NCBI GenBank assembly: GCA_021464415.1
Contig: CM038470.1
Coordinates: forward strand, 9,064,394-9,128,393
DNA from: Lonicera japonica
Taxonomy: Eukaryota > Streptophyta > Magnoliopsida > Dipsacales > Caprifoliaceae
Direction: 5' to 3'
DNA: 64,000 nucleotides
Shown: piece by piece, positions 1 through 11,040 of the stretch
Position numbering within the stretch: the stretch's first letter is position 1
How the letters are laid out: every line of letters begins with the position of its first letter
Made by a program: the position numbers and the translations under genes
Notes under the pieces: generated by a model
Seen by the model: only the letters and a program-made list of their open reading frames with translations
Databases searched by the model: none
What the model was told of the DNA's origin: nothing

Positions 1-1229
1 TCAGTCACTTCATTATCTTACTGAAGTCCTAAAAATAGAGGTAAAGGGGAGTTAACCCCTTGAAACTTGTGCCTTTTCATCCAATATTAGGATAACTTCA
101 TCCCATATAGGACTTGATGACCTTAATAAGGTTCTTAGGCAAAATAATTATACCAACCTTCATATGTAGACCATAGCGAGTCAATTAACTCGTATAGAGA
201 AAACCTTAAAAAAGGTCCAAGCTTTAGAAGAAAAGAAGCCTATTCCTATTATTAAGAAACCTACGGTATAAACCTCTTATATTAAACCAACTATTGAGAT
301 TACCGAGAAGTTTAAAACTAGTAATAAGAATAAAGAGATAGTTAAGGCTCTCACGGATAAATTAAAAAAACTTCGTTTATTAAACGGTAAGAATATTCTT
401 CCCATTACCCAAACTGAGGATGTCTCTGAGTGTGAGACTGATTTCTTCGATATTACCCAGTTTAGGAATTAATTATTAGCCATGGAGGGAGATCTGAATA
501 AGATCACTTTTGGAAAGAACCATACCTCCACCTCCACAGCACCAACTAGGACTTATTATCCTCGTCGTACTCCTCAAGATATGTTATTTAAAGAGGAAGT
601 TGCTTTTAATTAAGTGGCTAATTTTATTGCTAAGACCATTTATGAATAGTCCATAGACAGTATGTCCGAATATCATATATTAACCCAATTATATAGAATG
701 ATTATGTATGGTACTGTTTGTAAGGCCAGTGGAAGCAGTGACAAAAATGTTGCTGAATTTATAATTGCAGGATTTTTTCGGCCAATTAAGAGGCTGGTGG
801 GATAATGTTTTGACCGAAAGTCAAATGAGCGAGATTAAAAACTCGGTTAAGATTGTTACTATTAATGTAACCACTAAGAATAAATAAGGGCAGTATATCA
901 CTCAGGTTCAGCCCAAGGCCAAAGAGAATGCTGTTTATTATCTATTGACGACTATAGTTCACCATTTTATTGGTCTTCAGCCTACCATATTAGATAGAAG
1001 TAAGGATTTTCATATTAACCTTAAGTGTCCCACCTTAACCCATTTTAGGTGGTATAAAGATGTATTTTTGTCCAAAGTTATAATTAGAGAGGACGCTAAT
1101 GCAGATTTTTGAAATGAAAAGTTTATAGTAGGTTTACCAACCTTATTTGCCCAAAAGGTTAAAGACCATATTAGTAAGAAGCACGGTGGTACTTCTATTC
1201 CTTATAAGGATTATACTTATGGTTATCTT
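1..1229 (+). pseudogene. Endogenous pararetrovirus-like coat-protein region, 5' part, decayed
   Basis: Conceptual + strand reading gives a broken, lysine-rich protein resembling the coat-protein region of endogenous plant pararetroviruses (Caulimoviridae, petuvirus- or florendovirus-like). Stretches stay readable between stops and frame changes, for example about 200-470, 480-650 and 1020-1229. The last part has the tryptophan-rich capsid-core pattern, with a stop at about 1111-1113. Reading then runs into the solo LTR at 1230 and resumes at 3025. The fragment begins outside the window, so movement-protein sequence may lie upstream. A Ty3-type gag is the alternative; the lysine-rich C-terminus and late zinc knuckle at 3327 favour a pararetrovirus. 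It cannot encode a functional protein. Confidence 0.5.
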
Positions 1230-3024
1230 TGTTGGTCGGATTTCAACCCTAGAGGGGGGGTGAATAGGGTTTTTAAAAACTTTATGCGGAATTAAAAAAC
1301 TTTTCGAAAATCGTTTAAGTAAAACAAATTTGCTAAACAAATATATCAAGGAATGCAAAAATCAAACAATCAAATTCCAAAGCAATCTCAAACAATAAGC
1401 AATTATATCAAATATAAATGCAAGTAAATAAAGAGATTGAGTTAGAAAGATTGAACCGATTTGAAGTCCAAGGCTTTTTGTCCACACGGTTTTGTTTACC
1501 AAACCATAGTCCGCGCTCGGTTAGTTCCCCGAGAATTTCCACTAATTCCAATCTCCTTTCGGGTGAAGATCAAACCACTACAAGTGTTGTTGTCTCACTA
1601 CACTCTTTACAAATATTGCTTGACCACAATATTCTCACAAGAATCTCTCTCTTGCTAATCTTGTGAGATTTACCTCTCACAATATCTAAACAAGAATTTA
1701 CCTTCTTGTTTTTCCTATGAGATTTACCTCTCACAATTTGAATATAAAAGTTTGGTGATTCACACCAATTTACAATAACTCTCTCAAGTGTTTGTAGAAT
1801 ACAATTTAAGCTCACACTAGAGTTATCTTGAATGATCAATATGATATAGCTCAAATAAAAGATGATCAAAAACAATTGATCAAAAACAATTTCTTGAATC
1901 TTTGAATAATGAAGATAGATGAAGTATAGAGTATAAGAGTGATTCAAGGTGTTTAAAATGAGTCTTGGAAGTCATATTTATAGTCCCAAAAGTGATATAA
2001 CCGTTTGAGAGGTTTGGGGGAAGTTTTGTACCAAAAATAGTAAAAAAATCGAAATCCAACGGCTATATTTTGGTCATCAGTCGACTGAGCAAGGCTCCTT
2101 AGTCGACTGAGTGACCATCAGTCGACTGAGCAAAGCCATCAGTCAACTGATGACCTCTGCTGGTCAGTTTTGACAGATTGCTGCAGACAGCAAATTTTTT
2201 CGATTTGTTTTGATCATATCTCATAATCCAGCCGTTGGAATTTGATGAAATTTTGTATGTAAGTACTTTAATGTGTTATCTAACTTCTGTCAAAATTTCA
2301 TAATGATCAGAGTCCGGTAAGGCCTCCAACCAACCGTTAGATCAAAATTGCGTAAAAACGGAGCGAGTCTAGAAAGGGAAAAATAAACATTTTTGCAATT
2401 AAGTTCCAAAATCAATTTTGATGCTTGGGATAGGTTCCAAATAAGTTTCTAAGACTCCCAAATATGTTTTTGTATCAAAATTCATTCATATGAATTTATA
2501 GTGAATTTATTTCAAAACCGATTTTTATAAGAATGATGTTTGAAATGATTTTGATTCAAACTTGGTTATGATCAATCTAACAATGAAGTTGATCAATGTT
2601 TCGAATGCTATATTATCAATCAATTAGAAACTTTACATTAATCCTAAGCAAACACTCAATTAGCCAAGTCTTCGAATGCTTCGATTAATTGATCTTTGTG
2701 CCATGGAGCTTTTCCCTTGAAGCTTTTGCATATGATTCTTGAAATTGATTCTTCTTCTTGTGAGTGATGAGAATGAGCTTTTCCCTTCCAACGCTTGTAA
2801 ATGATTCTTGATCTTGATTCGGATATTGATCGGTTTTAGTCGAATGCTTGTTGACTTGATCGATATTGATTGAATGATCTTGTGAACTTCCTTTGAGCAA
2901 TAGATTTGCTATTCTTGATTTTCCAAATAAGAAATCTATAATCTTATTATCAAGAACATGTTAAATTACACATGATTGATTTATTGTTATTATCAAAATA
3001 AGATTAAGACCTTCAAGGTCAACA
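1230..3024 (-). mobile_element. Solo LTR of a copia-type retrotransposon, 5-bp TSD
   Basis: A 1,795-bp insertion starts with tgttggtc and ends with ggtcaaca, the usual TG...CA ends, and is flanked by the direct repeat atctt (1225-1229 and 3025-3029). It interrupts the pararetroviral reading frame. Its reverse complement matches the LTR at 6338-7445, where an initiator-Met-type primer-binding motif follows, so this LTR is inverted relative to the window. No internal domain or second LTR is present, so it is a solo LTR left by LTR-LTR recombination. Internal (ag)tcgactga-type short direct repeats lie at about 2079-2150. Confidence 0.85.
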
Positions 3025-3540
3025 ATCTTATTAGTGAATGTATTGCTGAGGGATTATCCCCATGTAATAATATTAAGCTTAAAGCCCAACTAAAAACCCA
3101 TAACTTAACTGGTAGAAAAGAAATAGGTGAGTTTTGTGACTAGTTCGCCTATGATATTAACATTCCTTATTCTAGAACTAGGAGGACTGATAGTTCTAGT
3201 AAAACTAGAAAAAACAATAAGAAACGTAGAAAAGCCCATAAGAAGGCCCCTACTACTTCCGCCTCTAGGACTCCTTATAGGAAGCCTGGGCCAGCGAAGA
3301 GGGCCAATAATATGAGTCAAGTTATTTGTAGGAAATGTGGCAAAGCAGGCCACTACGCGAATAAATGTTGGACTAAACAGAAGCTTAATGAGATAACTGA
3401 TGAAGGCCTTAAAAGGCAATTAATTGCGGTTTTATTAAACCCTAGTGATAAAGAGTACGAGAGTGGCGAAGAAGAATAATTTATTAATGAAATTCAGTCC
3501 ACTTTTTCTAGTTCCTTTACTAGTAATGTTCTTCCTTAGT
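3025..3540 (+). pseudogene. Endogenous pararetrovirus-like coat-protein region, 3' part with CCHC knuckle
   Basis: This continues the reading frame broken at 1229. It holds a basic stretch rich in Lys, Arg and Ser (about 3170-3310), then a Cys-X2-Cys-X4-His-X4-Cys zinc knuckle coded at 3327-3368, then an acidic tail ending in stop codons near 3477. Basic region, knuckle and acidic end match the C-terminus of pararetroviral coat proteins, which bind nucleic acid through the knuckle. In-frame stops show it is a relic. It is the best evidence for the identity of the whole 1-3540 region. Confidence 0.55.
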
Positions 3541-3996
3541 AACTAAGACCATTAGTCTCAAGGATAGAATTTATTAATGAACTCTTGTGCCTTGAAAAGT
3601 TATAACATTATAAGACTTAATGAAAATTAACAAATTTATTTGTTGCCTAGCCCCGCTTTAGAGATGGCTATTTTTTCTTTAAAAAAGGGATTATCCATTT
3701 TATTGAATAAATTGATATTTTATATTAAATTTGATAAAAATAATAATTGAGTACATTTGTATAAATTTTATTCAAGTATTTAATTTGTAAAAAGATGTAA
3801 TAAAAAATTGTTCGATATATATATATATATTCTTGGCTTATGAAATCTTTGATACTCACTTCTAGAAGTGAAAATCATTTGCTCACTATAAAGACTAATC
3901 CTATCAAATCTTATAAAAAAATCTCTTTTGTGTGAGTGAGTTTAGTACTTCATTGTAGGATATTGATTTCGAGTAGTCCATTTCTCTTTTATTCCT
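3541..3996. other. AT-rich flank, no gene seen
   Basis: This stretch probably continues the decayed viral relic for a hundred or so bases and then becomes featureless AT-rich DNA, with a short (AT)n run near 3815-3830. No convincing coding segment is present. It ends at the 9-bp target duplication (3988-3996) of the Mutator-like element. Confidence 0.4.
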
Positions 3997-4150
3997 GAGC
4001 AAATACTACCAATGGTCATTATACTATAATTTATTACATCCGGCCTATTAAACTTTTAAAAAATGTAACTAGTGGCCACTCCGTCAAATCTCACTATTAA
4101 AGTATAACGATAGCTGGGTCATGTGATATTCATATAACTGAATTAAAGGT
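3997..4150 (+). repeat. Left TIR of Mutator-like element
   Basis: This aligns with the reverse complement of about 8885-9058. Shared blocks include the gag.aaata terminus, aaacttttaaaaaatg against aaatttttaaaaaatac, and the cca-gtggccac block. The divergence is substantial but collinear over the whole length. Confidence 0.75.
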
Positions 4151-4800
4151 ATTTTAGTCAAATACCAATTGATAATTCATTCCCTCTACAATTATGATCT
4201 CCGATTAATTCCTTTGAACGTTTCCCTAAAAAACCTACCCTATATTTTTCCTTAAACATTTCCCTCAACCATTCCAACATTTCTCTAAATATTTTAAGTA
4301 ATAATAGAAGATTTTGAAAAAATACCTACTTCTTGCAACTTGAAAAAACAAAGAAGCATTGAGGGGTGACCCGTTTATTATTTTTATGCCAAGTTAGTAA
4401 ATGTTAGCACCTCAAAAACTCCCCAAAATTTAGGGAGGAGGTTCCTCAAGTGTTTATAGCAAATTGGTCGTGGCTTCTGAATCTAGAAAAACTTATACTT
4501 GTGGATTATTGAAAGACGAAGAAAGCTTAAAAGAGGAAACGGCATGAAATATTGGACGATGGTTGCGGTGTGTGGGTTGTAATTGTGTGGTTTTTATCAA
4601 TTGACAAAGAAAACACACTAGAAAGATGAAGACCTTTGTTGGCACGTCCAAGTGTCAGCAAAAGTATCCAAAACGCATTGGCATATGTTGTTTGACTTTT
4701 GCCGACGCGAAAACGCGTCGGTAACTAGGGCCAGCAAAAGACCACCGGTAAAAATAACATGCCAAAGAGAAAGTTAACGAGTTAGAAAAAGTGATTTTTA

Positions 4801-5068
4801 GTGGCACGTAAATGCACCTAAAAAAGTCTTTCACGCCATTAAAAGTCTGTGGTACCGTGTCTTGAAAACACACTTTTACTGATGTGCTTGGATTATTTTA
4901 GTGCCTGAAAAAGATATATGATTTGGCGCATTAGGCGTGTGATTTTTACTTTTTTAGTGGCACGTAAATGCACCTAAAAAAGTCTTTCACGCCATTAAAA
5001 GTCTGTGGTACCGTGTCTTGAAAACATACTTTTACTGATGTGCTTGGATTATTTACTAGTGCCTGAAA
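4801..5068 (+). repeat. Two-copy 156-bp tandem duplication in CACTA subterminal region
   Basis: The block starting gtggcacgtaaatgcaccta at 4801 recurs at 4957, a period of 156 bp. About 105 bp are almost identical, differing mainly by one base in the aaaacacactt/aaaacatactt word and a small indel at the 3' end. Confidence 0.85.
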
Positions 5069-5569
5069 CACATCGATATATAGCAACTATAGTGGCGCAT
5101 TAGACGCGCTGGGAATAGTCATTTTTTCTAATGAGTTTAAAATGTGTCGGGAATTGTCATTTTTGCTGACACGTTTCAAAAGCACCGGGGTACGTGTTCT
5201 TTAATGGCGCGTTAAATGTGCCGACAAAAGTTTACATCGTGATTGAAAAAAGAGTTTTTGCCAGTGAGTTGTATTATAGCATGCCATAAAAATATGTTTT
5301 TGGTGACACGTTTACGGGCCAGCATAGGCAAATATTTTAAGTTTTTTTTAATAAAATTAAATTATAATACAAATGATGGGCTGAATCAATATAAAATTAA
5401 ATATTAATACAAACATTAAGCTGAATCAATATTATAGTAATTGTATAGTAACTAAATGATAGGTTATATAAATTATCAATACCATGGTAACATACATATT
5501 GTCATGTTTTAAAAGTTAATATAAAATAAACAAGATATAGTCAAAAGTAAAAAAAATCAATATCCTAAT

Positions 5570-5830
5570 CATTTGAGGGATTGTTAGAAGTGGCACTTGA
5601 AGTTCTCGTTGAGGGTTGATACTGGAGTCCTGGTATGAATTTTTGCAATTGAGTTAGGATGTCGTTTGTCTGATTCAGTAAATTGCTCTGCTTGAGTAGC
5701 TATTTGTTCTTTGAGAGTGGCAATAACTTTGTTCTTCTCGTGCTCCTGACAGGTGCCTCAACTGCTGGCTGCTCGATTACCTCCAATTGCCTTAAGCCTT
5801 GTCATAGAACCATATCCCCTATAATGTTGT
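5570..5830 (-). pseudogene. CACTA transposase C-terminal relic
   Basis: The reverse complement reads as a glutamine- and glutamate-rich coiled segment (a KEQIATQAEQF-like stretch), followed by a serine- and asparagine-rich tail and a stop near 5570. This resembles the C-terminal coil of plant En/Spm (Ptta-type) transposases. It sits in the expected place, just inside the 3' subterminal repeats. It is short and has a frame break near 5745. The domain identity is an inference from pattern, not from a search. Confidence 0.4.
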
Positions 5831-6337
5831 GATCGATGGCCAAAAACTTGTGTCGTAATCTCCAAGTCCTTTGGCTGAGCCGCTTCATCATCAGACTCAA
5901 CAGATTCAGCAGACTCAATTGGCTGGGAAGCTCACATGTGTGTTATTGTATCTTAGATAGAGAAAGAAAAAAAATTAATATATGTACATTAGACTACTGC
6001 AAGCCCAAAAGCATTAAAACATTATTATACTTGAGAAAATATAACATATTTGACCAATGAAATAAATAAATAAGCTATACAAACTTTTATATGCACCAAA
6101 ACAATTTAACAGCCAAATGGGTACCAGAATATTACTCAATTAAAACCAAAGATGAACAAATAGCTATACAACTTATTTTTCTATATAAATCTCAATATAA
6201 GTAACCAAATAGTTAATCAGAGAAGTCCAAATCAGAAAATTTAATAGGCACGTTTTATAAAGAAATTATATAAACTTTTATATTATGCTAACTAACTTTG
6301 TAGTATTATGAGATAAGGAAACATTAAAGCAATAAAT

Positions 6338-7445
6338 TAACTTGGTATTATGAGATAATAACAATACATTAATCTTGTGTAATTTAACATGTTTCTTGAT
6401 ATAAGTATATAGTTCATTTACTTGAAAAATTCAAGAAAAACATGATAAGGATCAATCTTTCACTATTAGTTCATTGAACAAGACAAGGAAGATCAAATCT
6501 CTCAATGTAAATCATGAAGTACAAAGGATCAAAAGACTATATGAAAAGCTTCAAGGAAAAAACTTCAAATAAAGATCAATCCGAAGAAACAAATCAAAGC
6601 ATGTGAATACTCGTTAATTCAGTAATTGAGTGAGTGCTTAAGATTTATGTAAAGTTATTTTATTGATCAAATCATTATAGCTCAAATGTATTCATGCATA
6701 TTTTAAAGATTAACTTTGACCCAAAACCTTTCTTAATCATCCCCAACGGCCATATGATTTTGCAAGCTATATATATTTTGTCTTAGACATATTTTAACAC
6801 AACTTGAATCATTCTAATACTCTATTATTCATATATTCAAATATACAAAGATTCAAGAACACATTTTGATCAATTTTTCATCTTTTGAGCTATATAAATT
6901 TTGTTCAATCTCGATAACTCTAGTGTGAGCTTCATTTGTAATATTCAAATACACTAAAAAGTTATTGTATTGGTGTATATCACTACAAATAATTCATTAT
7001 TCATTTCAAAAGAGAGTTTGTGTCTTTGTAGAGCAAGAGAGCATATCTTGTGAGAAGTGTAGTGTGTATAACTACATTGTGAGTGTTGTGTGCATAACAA
7101 CATTTGTATTGAGGTTTGATCTTCACCCGAAGAAGATTAAATAGTGAAAATTTTCGAGAACCTAACCGAGCGCGGACGTATGGTTGAAGAAACCGAACCG
7201 TGAGGACAAAAAGTTTCGAGCTTCAAATTGGTTCAATCTTTCTAAACTCAAGCTCTTTTTTTATTGCTATATTATTGTTTGCATTTTGAGATTGTTTATT
7301 TTCTTCTCTTGAGATTGATTACTTGAAATTTATTATTTTTGTTGCTTAGCTAAGTTGCTTTGCTTAAATATTTTAAAAACGTTTTAATTCCGCATTAAGT
7401 TTTTAAAACCCTATTCACCCCCTCTAGGGTTGTTTTTCGACTCAC
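6338..7445 (+). mobile_element. Copia-type LTR, same family as the solo LTR at 1230-3024
   Basis: About 1.1 kb matches the reverse complement of the solo LTR, for example gtgtaatttaacatgtt near 6380, the word accgagcgcgg near 7165, and ccctctagggttg near 7420. A TATA box (tatataaa, 6891-6898) lies in the U3 part. The 3' end is cgactcaca, directly followed by attggtatcagag, an initiator-Met primer-binding motif. The first 20 or so bases are diverged, so the left edge is approximate. No copia protein-coding sequence follows; TRIM-like DNA does. Confidence 0.7.
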
Positions 7446-7905
7446 AATTGGTATCAGAGGAAGTCACAGGTTCGATACCTGGGGCGCGCCATTGCAGGGG
7501 GGGATTGTTGGAGGTAAATCCACAATTGCGCTCCTCTCCGTGGTGAATCCCAAGGGTATATCCGGTGTGCAGGTTATCGAATGCCCTGGCGCTCTAATGG
7601 ACCTTGCGTATAAGAAAATAAAGTTGCACCTTCGCTAACAGCTATAGCTTTTGGCGCTTGATCCTCATAATTGGTATCAGAGCAGGTCACGAGTTCGATA
7701 CCTAGGGCGCGCCATTGTGGGGGGGGATTGTTGGAGGTAAATCCACAATTGCGCTCCTCTCCATGGTGAATCCGGAGGGTATATCCGGTGTGCAGGTTAT
7801 CGAATGCCATGGCGCCCTAATGGGTCTTACGTATAAGAAAATAAAGTTGCGCATTCGCTAATAGCTATAGCTTTTGGCGCAATGGTAAACGCTTAATCCT
7901 CATAA
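7446..7905 (+). mobile_element. TRIM-like element array (tandem small LTRs, PBS, PPT)
   Basis: A 223-bp unit repeats head to tail from 7446 and 7669. Each unit has an initiator-Met-type PBS (attggtatcagag), a ~55-bp internal part, a purine tract (gggggggat) and then a small LTR beginning tgttggagg (7506 and 7729) and ending near ctcat (7668 and 7903). LTR-PBS-PPT-LTR with no coding capacity is the layout of terminal-repeat retrotransposons in miniature. The copy at 7506 lacks about 13 bases (the aatggtaaacg word) near its end. The units also contain tRNA-like words (ttggcgcaatggtaa and gttcgatacc), so a tRNA-derived SINE is the alternative. Confidence 0.6.
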
Positions 7906-8884
7906 AATCTTTAATGCTTATGAAATGCAATGAAGTTTTCTAAGTTTCATTACTTAACCAATATTATTACATATGGGACATTAAAACTAACATTCAACAA
8001 AACTATACATATACCTTTTACTTACATCCCAAAAAACATCAACCAGACTATCCACAACCCTAAAAAAAATCAACATTCAGACAAAGAGAGCGAGAGAAAA
8101 AGAGAGTCTTTATTTATAAATTCTCAGAAAACTTGTTTTCTCCTGAAGCATATATCATCCACTTGCATGGAGGTTTATACTTGGCTCTCACTGTCCACTT
8201 TTCATTTGTAGTGAAGTCAAAGTTCTTTTTACGTAAAATGGAGTACTACTTCATGGATTTTTTAAACTTTGTAGAAGAACTAAACAACTACCCAACATAA
8301 ACCAACAAACCACCCATATTATCAAAATTTCCACTGTGGTGTATTGCTATTATGAATTTATTAAAACCTTTTTGCTAAATTAAACAAAAACAGAGCATCC
8401 AACAAAAAATGTAGAAAAACCCTAGCATTAAACAAAGAAACATAAAATATGTATAAAAACAATGCCTTGCGAAATATGCAAAAACAACCCTAAAATTAAA
8501 CAAAGAAAGAAATCAACTTTATAATTAAACACAGCAAGAAGTATATACTCAAATAGGTAAAATATTTCACTCAGGACCCTATAATCAAGAAGAATAAAGT
8601 TTGAAAATATTATAAACCCTAGAATCAAACAAAAAACATAGTGAAACATGTACTCACCATACATCTCTTCAACTGACAAGTGAGGCCTTCCATATGTACT
8701 GAGTGACCAATCCATCGTGTTATGTCTATGTTTATTGGTCAATGTAAACAAAGCCCTAAAAATATCTTAATTATTTTATCTATATGCCCTGTGTGTTTTG
8801 ATCATGAATGTGAGAAGAAAGAAGAAGTTAAGTCATTATAACCGTGGGGAAAAGAGGAGCACAAAAACTTAAATGCCCCTAACA
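7906..8884. other. AT-rich interior of the Mutator-like element, no recognised gene
   Basis: An open minus-strand stretch (8428-8751) contains a possible 5' exon. It starts at an ATG near 8751 and reaches a gtgagt donor-like site at 8652-8657. I cannot assign it to any family or find a matching acceptor. It could be a captured gene fragment, or chance. Confidence 0.3.
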
Positions 8885-9058
8885 TATTACATAACAATCA
8901 CATGACATGGTTATAATAAAAAACTATTGAGGATATTTGATAGAGTGACCACTGGCAGTATTTTTTAAAAATTTAATGAATCGGGTATAACAAATTAAAG
9001 TCTAGTGGCCAGGAGTAAAATTTGCTAATAGTGCAGTGGTCGTTGATGGTATTTACTC
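8885..9058 (-). repeat. Right TIR of Mutator-like element
   Basis: Inverted copy of the left TIR at 3997-4150. It ends in atttactc immediately before the target duplication at 9059-9067. Confidence 0.75.
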
Positions 9059-9067
9059 TTTGTTCCT

Positions 9068-9296
9068 TGTGTGGCTGATGACTTGGCCTATGAGATTGCT
9101 CGCTATGTCTTTAGGCAGAGAGTTAGAATTTCTTATTTTCTAACCTTGAAGGGTTGGTCTAGTGATAAATTTGAATTATTATAAGTGCCTCATGAAATAT
9201 AGGTCATAAATTCAACGTTCACAAGTCACAATATTTTGAAGGTGTAAAAAATAGAAAGACTTAAACTCCTAAAATCTTGACCTAAACTCCAACCCA
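9068..9296. other. Flank with possible degenerate SINE
   Basis: From 9059 to about 9180 a + strand frame is open for about 40 codons, but I do not recognise it. Around 9155-9290 a tggtctagtgataa word and, 50 or so bases later, aggtcataaattcaa resemble the A and B boxes of tRNA-derived plant SINEs. No poly-A tail or target duplication is visible. Confidence 0.25.
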
Positions 9297-10683
9297 GTGA
9301 TGGAAGATCTGATGTTCCCATCGATTGTCTTCCTTAATTTTTTTTTGAAAAAACTCCACCAGGAATGGATGGACTATTTGGTAGTGAAATTGTTGGGAAA
9401 ATCTATTGGTTATAAGGCTTTATGTGATCAAGCTAAAGCCCTCCGGGGTTTGCAAGCTGGTTTTTCTGTTGTTGATTTGGGAGAGGGTTTCTACCTCATA
9501 AAATTTTATATGATTGAGGATTGTAACTATGTTTTCACAGGGGGCCGTGGATTATTATGAACCATTATCTCACTGTGAGAAAGTGGGAACCATATTTCAA
9601 GCCATCTGAGGCAAAAGAAATCTCCACGGCTGTCTGGGCGAGGCTGCTGGAGCTTCCTATAGAATATTTTAATAAGAAATTCCTCTTTCAAATAACTAAG
9701 AAATTAGGGAAACCAATTAAGACTGATGTCATTACGGCCACTTCGAACAGGGGTAAATTTGCTAGAGCTTGTGTTGTGGTTAACTTATCAAAATTGTTAA
9801 CACCGGGATACATAGTTACTAAAAAAAGTATCATGCTGAGTATGAGTTCATTAACTCACTATGTTTTAGTTGTGGGAAAGTGGGATATAGAAGTGAGCTG
9901 TGTCAAGAAAAATCAATTGGTGGTACTGCTGCCATGGCAGCGAGTACAATCGGTGGGACTAATGATACAATCAGGAATGCCAATGGGCAAGGGGGCATTG
10001 GTCCTCAAAACCACATCCCCCATGCTAATGGTGTTGAAAATGTCCAGGTTCAAAGATATGAGAACTTTGGACCATGGATGTTGGCTCAACCGAGGTCTAA
10101 AAGAAAACAGGGTTTTGGGCAGGGGAAAAACGTGGCAAACCAGAATCTTGGGCCTAGTGTCCAGAATCGCTTTCACTCTTTAGCTGGACTTAGTTCCAGC
10201 AATATAACTGAAAGAGAGAATGGGAAGAGAAAATCCCATCATTATGATCCTAATAATGGATCCGGATTTCCAAATCATAATAATAATTTGTATAAGAGTT
10301 CTCATTATATTTTAAGTATAATTACTAATTCGCAATTATCTTTTGCACAGGGAACTAATGCAAAAAGCCAAAGTCAAGCTCGTGCTTCAACAACTACAAT
10401 TAGCAAACCTGTTGGGAAGAGAACTAAAATAAGAGGAAAAAGTAAGAACTTAAATGATAAAGCTGCGAAGCAGGTGGCCTCAGACAAAAATTCACGTGAT
10501 CAAAATTGTGATACGTCTATTCCTAACCATAGGATAACCCCTCATGCATTTTCACCATATAATACAAAACCTAACCACCCTAAAACCTCTCCCCACCCGT
10601 ACCAAATATTAAACCACAACAAACCACAAACACTCATATCACCTTCTCTAACAACAATTAAAAAACACCTCCAGCCACATTAA
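9297..10683 (+). pseudogene. LINE ORF1 (DUF4283-type RNA-binding protein with zinc knuckle), frameshifted
   Basis: ORF1 proteins coat the LINE RNA and assist target-primed reverse transcription. From about 9360 the reading matches the plant LINE ORF1 DUF4283 pattern (KALCDQAKAL, then YLTVRKWEPYF after a one-base frameshift near 9555, then ARLLELPIEYFNK). A second frameshift lies near 9850-9880. A zinc knuckle is readable at about 9857-9903 with spacing Cys-X2-Cys-X4-Tyr-X4-Cys, so the usual histidine is replaced by tyrosine. The C-terminal part (to the stop at 10681-10683) is basic and low-complexity. At least two frameshifts make it a pseudogene. Confidence 0.8.
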
Positions 10684-11040
10684 ACCATCATAACCATGTC
10701 TTCAACTTCAAAAGCAAGCAGTGCACCAAGTAAGTCAAGGAAAATCCAAAACCACCCGACCCCCCTAACGAAACCAACTTCCGATTACAAAGTGCCAAAT
10801 AACACCATTGCCTTCCCACTAGAGGCAAATGAGGAGGATATGACAATGGTAAATGTGGTATAGAGTATCAACTAAGTGAGAGTTAATGTGAACCTGGAGA
10901 ATTTTTGGGGAATTAGACCATGGCACCACATAATTTAAGTGATGCCAACATTGGTGATAGAGGAGACGCAACAGCTAGTGAAATTGATAACTGAGTGGTC
11001 GATTGATGCGCCATGTCCCTTCCTTTCTAATTGTTTCTCC

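Larger units (their letters stand above)
4616..6060 (-). mobile_element. CACTA (En/Spm) element fragment: 3' terminus and last coding part
   Basis: The sequence cactagaaaga at 4616 looks like a CACTA terminus. It is followed by the dense subterminal motifs typical of this superfamily, recurring short words such as tggcacgt, tggcgcgtta, ccgacaaaag and gacacgttt between 4640 and 5330. Further in, the minus strand codes a degraded transposase C-terminus. The other end is missing, so this is a truncated piece. The exact inner boundary is uncertain; the copia LTR begins near 6338. Confidence 0.55.
3997..9058. mobile_element. Mutator-like element, non-autonomous, with nested foreign fragments
   Basis: Terminal inverted repeats of roughly 150-180 bp (3997-4150 and about 8885-9058) start with gagcaaata on the left and gagtaaata on the inverted right end. 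They are flanked by 9-bp direct repeats tttattcct (3988-3996) and tttgttcct (9059-9067), which differ at one base. Long TIRs plus a 9-bp target duplication are diagnostic of the Mutator superfamily. No MULE transposase is readable inside. The interior holds a CACTA piece, a copia-type LTR and TRIM repeats, as later insertions or captured DNA. The diverged TIRs suggest an old insertion. Confidence 0.75.

Noticed and set aside
1418..1947. Several open frames on both strands (1418-1666, 1570-1947)
   Set aside because: They lie inside the solo LTR and show no domain or codon pattern; LTR DNA is not coding.
7670..7710. A tRNA gene at the ttggtatcagag...gttcgatacc stretch
   Set aside because: No full cloverleaf can be drawn; the words belong to TRIM/SINE repeat units and the PBS.
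7574..7810. Minus-strand open frame of 78 codons
   Set aside because: Antisense through TRIM repeat units; explained by the repeat.
9913..10176. Minus-strand open frame of 87 codons
   Set aside because: Antisense shadow of LINE ORF1.
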